A stretch of DNA of 42,788 nucleotides from Cyanobacteria bacterium RYN_339. Lineage in GTDB: Bacteria > Cyanobacteriota > Sericytochromatia > S15B-MN24 > JAQBPE01. The stretch's first letter is position 1, and every line of letters starts with the position of its first letter. Shown one piece after another: positions 31,220 through 37,941 of this stretch. The notes under the pieces are model-generated. The model saw only the letters and a program-made list of their open reading frames with translations, was not told where the DNA came from and ran no database searches. Location of the stretch: NCBI GenBank assembly GCA_028287685.1, contig JAQBPE010000502.1, positions 1 through 42,788 of the forward strand, in the 5' to 3' direction. The position numbers and the translations under genes were made by a program.

Positions 31220-34057
31220 GTGTCCCCGCCGATCCTGCGCCGCAAGCTCCAGCCTCCGCCCGCCTGGCCAGATTTGGTCCGGCGCGAGCGTCTGCTGGCG
31301 CGCCTGGACGAGGCCGTGGCGGCCGGGCAGCACGTGGCGCTGGTGGCGGGCTCTGGCTACGGCAAGACGGCGCTGCTGGCCGATTGGGCCCGCGGCCGGG
31401 CGGTGGGCTGGCTGACGCTGGACGCGGAAGACGCGGACCTGGACGCCTTCCTGGGCTACATGATCGCCGCCTGCGAGGCCGCGGTGCCGGGCTTCCGCAC
31501 GGCGGCCAGCGGCATGCTGGGCCACGCTCGCGAGCGCGAGGGGGCACTCGCCGCGCTGGCCGCCTTGATCGCGGACCTCGACGAGCAGGTGGAGGCGCCG
31601 GTGGCGTTGGTGCTGGATGACTGGCACCTGCCCGCCTCGCCCTCGCTGGATGCGCTGTTGGGGCGGCTCTTGAGCTACCTGCCCGCGACCGTGCGGGTGC
31701 TGCTGGCTACCCGCCAGGCGCCGGAAGTGAAGCTCGCGGAGCTGCGCGCCAAGCGGCAGCTGGTGGTGCTGGAGGAAGCAGAGCTTGCCTTCGACGCGGC
31801 GGAGCTCAAGTTGCTGCGGCCGGACGCCACCCTGGCCGCCACCGGCGGCTGGCCGGCCGGCATGGGGCTCGCGCCCGACCAGCTCGATGCCTACCTGGAC
31901 GAGGTGGTGTTGGCGGAGCTCTCCGCCGACGACCGCGCCGTGCTGGCGCGCCTGGCGCTGGTCGACACCTTCGACCTCGGCTTCGCCCGCGAGGTGCTGG
32001 GCGTGGAGCTGGCGCCGGCCGCGCGCGAGGGCTTGCAGCGGCGCCGCTTGCTGCTGCCCGGGCTCGCGGTGTCCCCGCCGGTGCGCCGCAGCCTGCGACG
32101 ACGCTTCCTGGCGGAAGCCGGGCGGGCCGAGGGCGCGGCCCTGCTGGAGCGCATCGCGACGCGGCAGTGGGAGGACGGGGCGGTATTGACCGCGCTGGCC
32201 ACCTGGATGGAGGCGGGCGCGGGGGCGATCGCCGCGTCCCAGCTCGCCGGGGTGGCGGAGCGCTGGCTGGACGAGGGGCGCCTGGAGGCGTTGGGGAAGG
32301 GGCTGGCGCTGGTCGGCAGCCCGGAGCCCCACCTGGAGCTGGCCAAGGGCGAGCTCTGGCGCCGCTGGGGCGACTTCGACCAAGCCGAGCGCGCGCTGCT
32401 CAACGCCGCCCAGGACCCCACGCTCGCCCCGCGCGCCGGGCTGCGGCGCGCGCTCGCGCACGCCAGCCGGGGCGAGATCGAGCGGGCCAAGGGCTTGCTG
32501 GACGAGGTACGCGACCACCTCACGGGCCCCGACGCGCTCGACGTGATGAACCTGGAAGGTGGACTGGCGCTGCTCTCCGGCGATGCGGCCGCGGCGATCG
32601 CCCACTACGACGCGGCGCTGGCCCTGGCGCGCTCGCGGGGGGCGACGGCCGCGGCGGCGCGGGCGCTGCACAACCTGGGCGTGTGCTACACCCGCCTGGG
32701 CGACTACGCCCGCGCGCTCGCCAGCTACGACGCCGGCCTGGCCGCCGGCCCCGCGGACGGCCCGCCCGTGATCTGGATGACGCCGATCAACCGCGCGCTG
32801 GCGCTGGCCTATTTGGAACGCCCGGCGGAGGCCGTGGCGGCGGCGACGGCGGCGCTGGACCTGGTGCGGCGCTACCAACTGGCCCGCGAAGAGGGCTACG
32901 CGCTGCGCATCCTGGGCTACGCCCACCTGCGCGAGGCCCGGCTGGAGGCCGCGGAGGAGTGCTTCGAGGCCGCGGAGGCGCTGGCCAAGCGCACGGACGA
33001 CCGGCTGGGCCTGGCCTTCACGCGCAACTTCCAGGCGGAGGCCGCGAGCCTCGCCGGCGACCACGCGGGCGCCCTGGCGCGCCTGGCGGAGGTCGAAGCC
33101 GTGCTCGCCGGCCGCGCGGAGCTGGCCGGCCTGCCGGAGTTCGCCCACACCCGCGCCAAGGTGCTGGTGGCCGCCGGACGCCTGACGGAGGCCCGGCCCG
33201 TGATCGACGCCCTGCTGGAGCGCGCCCGCAAGGGCGGCTACCGCAAGCTCCAACAAGACGTCGAGGGCCTGCTGGGCGCCGCGCCGGCTCCCCGCCTGCG
33301 GGCCACCGGCCCGTTGCCGCCCCTGAATCTGCCCGACCTCGCGATCCGCTGCTTCGGCGGCTTGCGCGTCTGGCGCCTGGGGCAGGAGATGCAGGAGAAG
33401 CAGTGGCAGAGCTTCCGCGCCAAGCTGTTGCTGGCCTACTTGCTCCACTCGCCGGAAGGCGCCACCAAGGACCGCCTGATGGAGGTGCTTTTCCCCAACG
33501 AGCGCACCACGGAGGCCGCCGTGAACATGACCCTGATGCGCCTGCGCAAGGCGCTGGAGCCCGGGCTCGACAAGGGCCAGCTCTCGCGCTGGGTGCCGCT
33601 CAGCGCCGGCAGCTACGTCTTCAACCGCCAGGCCCCGATCCAGCTCGACACCGCGGACTTCGACCGCGCGCTGCGGGCCGCCCGCCAGGCCGAGCCCGTG
33701 GAGGAGAAGCGGCTGCTGGACGCCGCGCTGGCCTGCTACCGCGGCCCGTTCCTGCCGGAGTTCGACCAGGACTGGGTCGTGACCCTGCGCCTGCGCTTCC
33801 GCGACCGCGCGCTGGCCGCCGCCCGCCGGCGGCTCGAACTGGAGGACGACGCCCTGATCGCGGAGGAGCTGATCCACCGTGCGCTCGAGATCGACCCGCT
33901 GGCCGACGAGTTCCACCGCGAGCTGATCTTGCGCTTCATCGAGGCCGAAGAGCCGCAGCGCGCGCGCGAGCACTACCAACTCTGCGAGCGCCGCTACCGC
34001 GACGCCTTGGGCACGCCGCCGCCGGCCGATCTGGCGGCATTGCTGGAGGGTTTATGA
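31220..34057 (+). CDS. STAND-type transcriptional regulator with C-terminal BTAD (MalT/SARP-like)
   Basis: 945 residues. N-terminal NTPase: LVRRERLL, Walker A GSGYGKT (44-50), Walker B ALVLDDWHLP (129-138) and LLATRQAP, as in MalT-like STAND proteins. Residues about 330-690 are TPR-type helical repeats (ALHNLGVCYTRLGDYARALASYDAGL is the clearest). From about 706 comes an OmpR-type winged helix (CFGGLRVW, KLLLAYLLHSPEG, LMEVLFPNE, NMTLMRLRKALEP), and residues about 800-945 form the bacterial transcriptional activation domain (LYRGPFLPE-like CYRGPFLPEF, LIHRALEIDPLADEFHRELI). It should be an ATP-dependent, ligand-switched DNA-binding activator. The start is GTG 31220 with no strong ribosome-binding site. 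It converges on a beta-lactamase-like gene with a 6-base overlap. Targets are unknown. Confidence 0.9.
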   Translation: MSPPILRRKLQPPPAWPDLVRRERLLARLDEAVAAGQHVALVAGSGYGKTALLADWARGRAVGWLTLDAEDADLDAFLGYMIAACEAAVPGFRTAASGMLGHAREREGALAALAALIADLDEQVEAPVALVLDDWHLPASPSLDALLGRLLSYLPATVRVLLATRQAPEVKLAELRAKRQLVVLEEAELAFDAAELKLLRPDATLAATGGWPAGMGLAPDQLDAYLDEVVLAELSADDRAVLARLALVDTFDLGFAREVLGVELAPAAREGLQRRRLLLPGLAVSPPVRRSLRRRFLAEAGRAEGAALLERIATRQWEDGAVLTALATWMEAGAGAIAASQLAGVAERWLDEGRLEALGKGLALVGSPEPHLELAKGELWRRWGDFDQAERALLNAAQDPTLAPRAGLRRALAHASRGEIERAKGLLDEVRDHLTGPDALDVMNLEGGLALLSGDAAAAIAHYDAALALARSRGATAAAARALHNLGVCYTRLGDYARALASYDAGLAAGPADGPPVIWMTPINRALALAYLERPAEAVAAATAALDLVRRYQLAREEGYALRILGYAHLREARLEAAEECFEAAEALAKRTDDRLGLAFTRNFQAEAASLAGDHAGALARLAEVEAVLAGRAELAGLPEFAHTRAKVLVAAGRLTEARPVIDALLERARKGGYRKLQQDVEGLLGAAPAPRLRATGPLPPLNLPDLAIRCFGGLRVWRLGQEMQEKQWQSFRAKLLLAYLLHSPEGATKDRLMEVLFPNERTTEAAVNMTLMRLRKALEPGLDKGQLSRWVPLSAGSYVFNRQAPIQLDTADFDRALRAARQAEPVEEKRLLDAALACYRGPFLPEFDQDWVVTLRLRFRDRALAAARRRLELEDDALIAEELIHRALEIDPLADEFHRELILRFIEAEEPQRAREHYQLCERRYRDALGTPPPADLAALLEGL

Positions 34058-34810
34058 GCCGGGCTTGGCCGTGGGCTCGACCCACCACCCAACCGAAGCC
34101 AGGATCCCCCTGACCAGGCGGCGCGTCTCGAGGCCGGCCGGCTGGTCGACCTTGGCTTCGAGGTTGCACGCCAGCGCGTAGGTGTGGCCCTGGGCCTTGA
34201 TCGTGCCCACGAACCAGCCGATCTGGCGGCCCGACGGCAGGCGGCCGGAACCGGTCTTGCCCGTCAGCAGGTCCCCCTGGGCATCCTTCCAGCTGGGCAA
34301 GACGTGCCGCAACGCCACCAGCGAGGCATGCTTCACCGGCAGCTTGCCGTTCTCCAGCCGCTGCCAGAACGCGAGCTGCTCGTCGGCGGAGACGTGCAAG
34401 GTGGGCTGGGTGAAGGCCGTCAGCCAGAAGCTGTCGATCGCCCCGGAGGTGTCCGCGTCGCCGTAGCCGAAGGCCGCGAGCTCGTCGTGCATCGTGGCGC
34501 GCCCCAGCTTGGGCGCCAGCAGCTGCGAGACCCAGACCACCGACTCGCTCAGCCAGGTGGTGGTGGTCTGGTCCGCGTTCCAACCCGCGTATTGGTGCGG
34601 CTTGCGGTCCCACTTGAAGCGCGACGTCTCGGTGATCAGCCCGTGGTCGAGCGCCATCAAGGCCAGCGGCACCTTGAAGGTGGAGCACGGCACGAAGCGC
34701 CGGGCGCAGCGGGCCGGGTTCATCCGCGCCACCACCTCGCCGGTGTGGGCTTCCACCATGGCAAAGCAGGCGTCGTAGGCGACAAGGGGGGCGTAATCGG
34801 GTGCGAGCAT
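34052..34810 (-). CDS. Class D (OXA-like) beta-lactamase-related protein lacking a signal peptide
   Basis: 252 residues covering the complete serine beta-lactamase/transpeptidase fold. Motifs in order: PCSTFK (Ser43, Lys46, the acylated serine and general-base lysine), SVV (90-92), YGD (116-118, in place of the usual YGN), Trp129 near the carbamylated lysine region, and KTGSG (185-189). These define class D enzymes or their sensor-domain relatives. Unlike secreted OXA enzymes, the protein starts only 42 residues before the serine and has no signal peptide, nor does any in-frame upstream sequence supply one. It may therefore be cytoplasmic or use another export route, so resistance is uncertain. 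The ATG has no ribosome-binding site; TACAAT ends 5 bases before it. It overlaps the convergent regulator gene by 6 bases. Confidence 0.82.
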   Translation of the reverse strand: MLAPDYAPLVAYDACFAMVEAHTGEVVARMNPARCARRFVPCSTFKVPLALMALDHGLITETSRFKWDRKPHQYAGWNADQTTTTWLSESVVWVSQLLAPKLGRATMHDELAAFGYGDADTSGAIDSFWLTAFTQPTLHVSADEQLAFWQRLENGKLPVKHASLVALRHVLPSWKDAQGDLLTGKTGSGRLPSGRQIGWFVGTIKAQGHTYALACNLEAKVDQPAGLETRRLVRGILASVGWWVEPTAKPGS

Positions 34811-34815
34811 GCCCG

Positions 34816-34821
34816 ATTGTA
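34816..34821 (-). promoter_or_regulatory. -10 box directly before the beta-lactamase-like gene
   Basis: The minus strand reads TACAAT then five bases (CGGGC) then ATG 34810, with no ribosome-binding site: a leaderless-type arrangement. The box begins 6 bases after the terminator stem of the upstream gene. Confidence 0.5.
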
Positions 34822-34827
34822 CCAAAC

Positions 34828-34863
34828 GACCACCGGATCCCGGGGGGACGGGATCCGGTGGTC
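34828..34863 (-). terminator. Terminator-like hairpin of the PKD-type lipoprotein gene
   Basis: GACCACCGGATCCC (34828-34841) and GGGATCCGGTGGTC (34850-34863) form a perfect 14-bp stem with an 8-base loop, extendable by one C-G pair. On the minus strand it lies 18 bases after the stop at 34882 and is followed by only a short T-run (TTT). It separates that gene from the beta-lactamase-like gene. Confidence 0.7.
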
Positions 34864-34881
34864 GGTGTGGGGGAAGGATGG

Positions 34882-35589
34882 TTAGCGGGAAGCTGTCTTC
34901 ATGGCCGTGGCGGTGGCGGCCGTGGTGGTCGTGGCCGTCGTGGCGGCGGTGGTGGTCGTCGCCACGGCGGTGGTGGTCGTGGTGGTGGTCTTGATCGAGC
35001 CGTCCGCCAGCACCGTCAGGTTCTGCGTGCCCGTGACCGCGCCACCGCGGGAGTTGGTGATGATGGTGGAGACCGTGTAGATACCGGGCTTCTCGGGCGG
35101 GGACCAGGTCACGACGCGGCCGGTGTTGGTGCTGAGGATGCCGCCAGTCGAGGCCCAGTTGAACTGCAGGGACTGCTTGCCGGGGTCGTTCGCCACCACC
35201 GTGAAGGTGATGGGCTGGCCTTGGGGCACCACGTTGGACGGGTTGGCCGTGAAGCTCTGGATGATCGGGTCGAGCGCGGGCGCCTGCTGCACCGGCACCT
35301 GGGGCATCGCCACCACGACCGGCGCGGGCTGCGTGATCACCGTGGTGGTGGTGGTGCGGCCCCGGCCCCGCCAGCCGCTGTCGTAGCCGTCGTCGACGAT
35401 GATGACGTCGTCGCTGCCGTAGCTGTCGCTGTAGGAGACGTCGGAGTAGCCGTCGTCGATGATGACGGTGTCGCTGGCATGCGAGCGGCTCGGGATGGTC
35501 ACCGAGGCGATGCCGTCCACGACGCAACCCGGCAGGGCAACGGCGGCGATGAGGGTAGCCATCAGCGGGGCAAGCGACTTGAACTTCAC
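34882..35589 (-). CDS. Lipoprotein with Ig/PKD-like domain and Thr-rich tail
   Basis: 235 residues from GTG 35589, chosen because GGAGGAG lies 6 bases upstream. The signal peptide ends in the lipobox ALPGC (about C22). Residues 30-65 are acidic, with repeated DDG-Y-x-S motifs (IIDDGYSDVSYSDSYGSDD). Residues about 105-200 form an Ig/PKD-like beta sandwich: IQSFTANPSNVVPQGQPITF, FNWASTGG, TWSPPEKPGIYTVS and TGTQNLTVLA. The last 35 residues are almost only Thr and Ala, a low-complexity tail that might be a linker or glycosylated. It is probably a surface or periplasmic adhesion/structural protein. The Thr tract is encoded by short GTGGTGGTC-like repeats (34905-34995), which are prone to slippage. 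Confidence 0.75.
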   Translation of the reverse strand: MKFKSLAPLMATLIAAVALPGCVVDGIASVTIPSRSHASDTVIIDDGYSDVSYSDSYGSDDVIIVDDGYDSGWRGRGRTTTTTVITQPAPVVVAMPQVPVQQAPALDPIIQSFTANPSNVVPQGQPITFTVVANDPGKQSLQFNWASTGGILSTNTGRVVTWSPPEKPGIYTVSTIITNSRGGAVTGTQNLTVLADGSIKTTTTTTTAVATTTTAATTATTTTAATATAMKTASR

Positions 35590-35730
35590 GGGAATCTCCT
35601 CCGTCTGAACTGCTTGTTCGGTGGTTGCGAGGGGTAGACGAAGGCACCCGAGAACGGGTTCCCTAAGTTGCACAAATATTTTTCTTGTCGTCGTGCAAAC
35701 CGATGCCCGGCAAGGAATAATGGGCCCAGC

Positions 35731-36837
35731 ATGCTCGCTTCAACCGATGAAATCTGGCTGCACCGCCGCCCCTACGACCTGGCCTGGTACGGGCTCTTCC
35801 CGTTCGTCCAGGTGCTGGCCATGGCCGGCGCCGCCTGCTGCCTGGGCCCGCGCGGCTACATCCCCTTGTACATGGTCAGCTCGATCCTGACGGGCTGGGG
35901 CCACAACTGGATCACCTGGCTGATGCTGCTGCCGCAAGACGGCCGCAAGCACTACGAACCGGGCACCTTCTTCTGGCCCTTCGTGATCTCCGTGGCGGCG
36001 CTGGTGCCCATCATCCTGACCTACGGCACGCCCGTCTTCGGCTTCGCCGTGATGCTGCACGTGCTGCTGGGCTTCTACCACATCACGCGCCAGCACCAGG
36101 GGCTGATGCACGCGTATGACGGGCGCTACATGCAGGCCGGCGGCCCCGCCGAGATCCGCGGCTTCTCGCGCGACGCGCGTTGGCTGCTGGGCACCGCGGC
36201 GGTGTTCGCGCTGGTCTGGAAGATGGTGGGCGAGCCGGTGGCGCTCGATCTGGGCGCGCAAGAGCAGCTGGGCACCCACACCCTGGTGCAGCTGCCCTTC
36301 CCGCACCTGCCGGTGGCCGTGGCCGCCCTGGTGGCCTTGTTCGGGCTCGCGTTGCTGGCCCGCCTGGCGTGGCAGGCCTACCAACTGCGCCGCACGCTGC
36401 CGCTGGGCCACCTGGTGCTCCTGGGCGGCGCGCTGTTCAGCTACGGCGTGGCCACGGCCCTGCCGCCCAGCTGGTTCCTGATCACCTACTCGATCGTCTC
36501 GACCACGCACAACGTGCAAAGTTTCTCCTTCTGCTACACGCACCACCACCTGCGCGCGACGGCGGAGCCCTCTGATGGGTTGTTCTCGCGCTTCGCGCGC
36601 GAGCGCCGCTGGTGGAAGTGGGGGTTGGTGCCGGTGGGGCTGGCGGTGTCCATGGCCGCGGTGCTGGGCACGATCCCGGCCCAGTGGCAGGTCACCTTGG
36701 CCTTCTGGTTCATGGCCGTGCACTACCTGGTCGAGGGCACGATCTGGCGGCGAAAGCACTACCCGGCCATGGGTCGCTTCTCGCGCGGGTTGGTGGTCAG
36801 TCCTCCGGGGCAAACAGCGCCGGAAGTGGCAGCTTAA
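35731..36837 (+). CDS. Polytopic membrane protein with conserved-looking histidines
   Basis: 368 residues with about nine hydrophobic segments. Several His-containing motifs lie in or beside them: GWGHNWITWL (about 56-65), HVLLGFYHITRQHQGLMHAY (about 111-130), STTHNVQSFSFCYTHHHLRA (about 266-285) and FMAVHYLVEGTIWRRKHY. Such clusters are typical of membrane enzymes that bind iron or heme, for instance desaturase-like or carotenoid-cleaving families, but no family assignment is secure. The ATG at 35731 has AAGGA 14 bases upstream, a long spacing. The 3' end overlaps the convergent Uma2-like gene by 41 bases. Confidence 0.7.
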   Translation: MLASTDEIWLHRRPYDLAWYGLFPFVQVLAMAGAACCLGPRGYIPLYMVSSILTGWGHNWITWLMLLPQDGRKHYEPGTFFWPFVISVAALVPIILTYGTPVFGFAVMLHVLLGFYHITRQHQGLMHAYDGRYMQAGGPAEIRGFSRDARWLLGTAAVFALVWKMVGEPVALDLGAQEQLGTHTLVQLPFPHLPVAVAALVALFGLALLARLAWQAYQLRRTLPLGHLVLLGGALFSYGVATALPPSWFLITYSIVSTTHNVQSFSFCYTHHHLRATAEPSDGLFSRFARERRWWKWGLVPVGLAVSMAAVLGTIPAQWQVTLAFWFMAVHYLVEGTIWRRKHYPAMGRFSRGLVVSPPGQTAPEVAA

Positions 36838-37363
36838 AGCCTGGCAAGAGGCTGCTCGTCAGCACGTCCTTGCCTTCCAGCACCTCGGGATGCGCGAAGC
36901 CGCTTGCCGCCTGCCGCAGCACTTGGACGTGCTCGAGCTCCGGTAGCACCAGCCAGTACTCCCCGACGCCGTAGCGCCCATACACCTCGTACTTACGAAC
37001 CAGGTCCAGGCGAGCATTGCCGGGTGACACCACCTCCACCACCAGCGCCGGCGGACCCGCGATCCAGCATTTGGTGACCTCCGCGGTCCCGCCATGCGCC
37101 ACGAACAGGACGTCCGGCTGTACCACCACGGGCGGCTTCTCCTGGCGCAGCACGACGTCGACCGGGGCGCCGTAGACCCGGCCGAGCTTGTGCAAATGAA
37201 CATGGGAATGAAGCGCGGAATGGATCCGGAACTGGATCTGCTGGTGCCATGGGGACGGGGCAGGCGACACGATCAGCTCTCCGTCGATCAGGTTGTAAGA
37301 GCCTTCCGGCAACGCCTGATACTCGGCGAAGGTCATGGGACCGGAGCGGTGTTCGAGCGCCAT
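36797..37363 (-). CDS. Uma2-family (DUF820) endonuclease-like protein
   Basis: 188 residues, the usual size of this PD-(D/E)xK-related family. The signature is present: MTFAEYQALPEG, DGELIVSPAPSPWHQ, VQPDVLFV, ALVVEVVSPGNARLDLVRKYEVYGRYGVGEYWLVLP, with the D-x(n)-E-V-V-S-P and R-K-Y core. Members are common in multicopy in cyanobacteria, Chloroflexi and others; their role is mostly unknown and mobile-element links have been suggested. The ATG at 37363 has GAGG about 9 bases upstream. An in-frame start at 37396 is possible but less well supported. Confidence 0.88.
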   Translation of the reverse strand: MALEHRSGPMTFAEYQALPEGSYNLIDGELIVSPAPSPWHQQIQFRIHSALHSHVHLHKLGRVYGAPVDVVLRQEKPPVVVQPDVLFVAHGGTAEVTKCWIAGPPALVVEVVSPGNARLDLVRKYEVYGRYGVGEYWLVLPELEHVQVLRQAASGFAHPEVLEGKDVLTSSLLPGFKLPLPALFAPED

Positions 37364-37492
37364 GGGGGAAGTCCTCTTCAGGGGGAGGTCGTGCACCCCC
37401 CTATCATATCACCGGAACCGGCGTGGGCAACCGCGATTGACGCCATTCGGCGTGCCGTACATGGCCTTCTATGCTTGCTTCCATCACGATGC

Positions 37493-37521
37493 TTGCGCGA
37501 TACATCAAGCCGCGCTAGGAT
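37493..37521 (+). promoter_or_regulatory. Putative promoter of the 110-aa gene
   Basis: TTGCGC (37493-37498) and TAGGAT (37516-37521) are separated by 17 bases. The -10 box lies in GCGCTAGGAT, identical to the element at 27453-27462. Confidence 0.5.
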
Positions 37522-37555
37522 GGCGCGCTTCCCCGACGTGAAAGGAACATCCCCC

Positions 37556-37888
37556 ATGCGTTTCCTGATCAAGGCCATCATCCCCACCGACCGCGGCAAC
37601 GAGCTGCTCGGCAGCGGTAGGTTCGCGCCCACCATGCAGGCCATCCTGGCCGAGCTGAAGCCCGAGAACGCCTACTTCGCGCTGGAGGACGGTTGCCGCA
37701 CCGGCTACTTCTTCGTCAACATCGACGACCCGTCGGAGATCCCCGGCAAGTGCGAGCCCCTGTTCATGGCCTTCAACGCCAAGCTGGAAGTTTCGCCCTG
37801 CATGGTCCCCGAGGACCTGGGCAAGGCCGGCGCGGACATCGAGCGCGCGGGCAAGGCCTACTTCCGCCAGCCCGCGGGCGTGCACTAG
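37556..37888 (+). CDS. Small unidentified protein, 110 aa (DUF3303-like stress/ferredoxin-fold candidate)
   Basis: 110 residues with no signal peptide. The order of elements (MRFLIKAIIPTDRGNELL, AYFALEDGCRTGYFFVNID, ALFMAFNAKLEVSPCMVPEDL-like segment) suggests a small alpha-beta fold of the dimeric ferredoxin-like type, as in DUF3303 and related proteins. That is a fold-level guess. Two Cys (about C58 and C85) are present. AAAGGA lies 10 bases before the ATG, and a TTGCGC-17-TAGGAT promoter precedes it. A bidirectional terminator follows directly. Confidence 0.7.
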   Translation: MRFLIKAIIPTDRGNELLGSGRFAPTMQAILAELKPENAYFALEDGCRTGYFFVNIDDPSEIPGKCEPLFMAFNAKLEVSPCMVPEDLGKAGADIERAGKAYFRQPAGVH

Positions 37889-37898
37889 CTCTCAACGC

Positions 37899-37930
37899 AA
37901 AAAGGGGCGGAACCGCTGGGTTCCGCCCCT
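37899..37930. terminator. Bidirectional terminator between the 110-aa gene and glnN
   Basis: AGGGGCGGAAC (37903-37913) and GTTCCGCCCCT (37920-37930) form a perfect 11-bp stem with a 6-base loop. On the minus strand the run of A at 37899-37903 becomes TTTTT after the stem, a strong stop for glnN. On the plus strand CTTTC follows, which is weaker. Confidence 0.85.
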
Positions 37931-37941
37931 CTTTCAATCGC

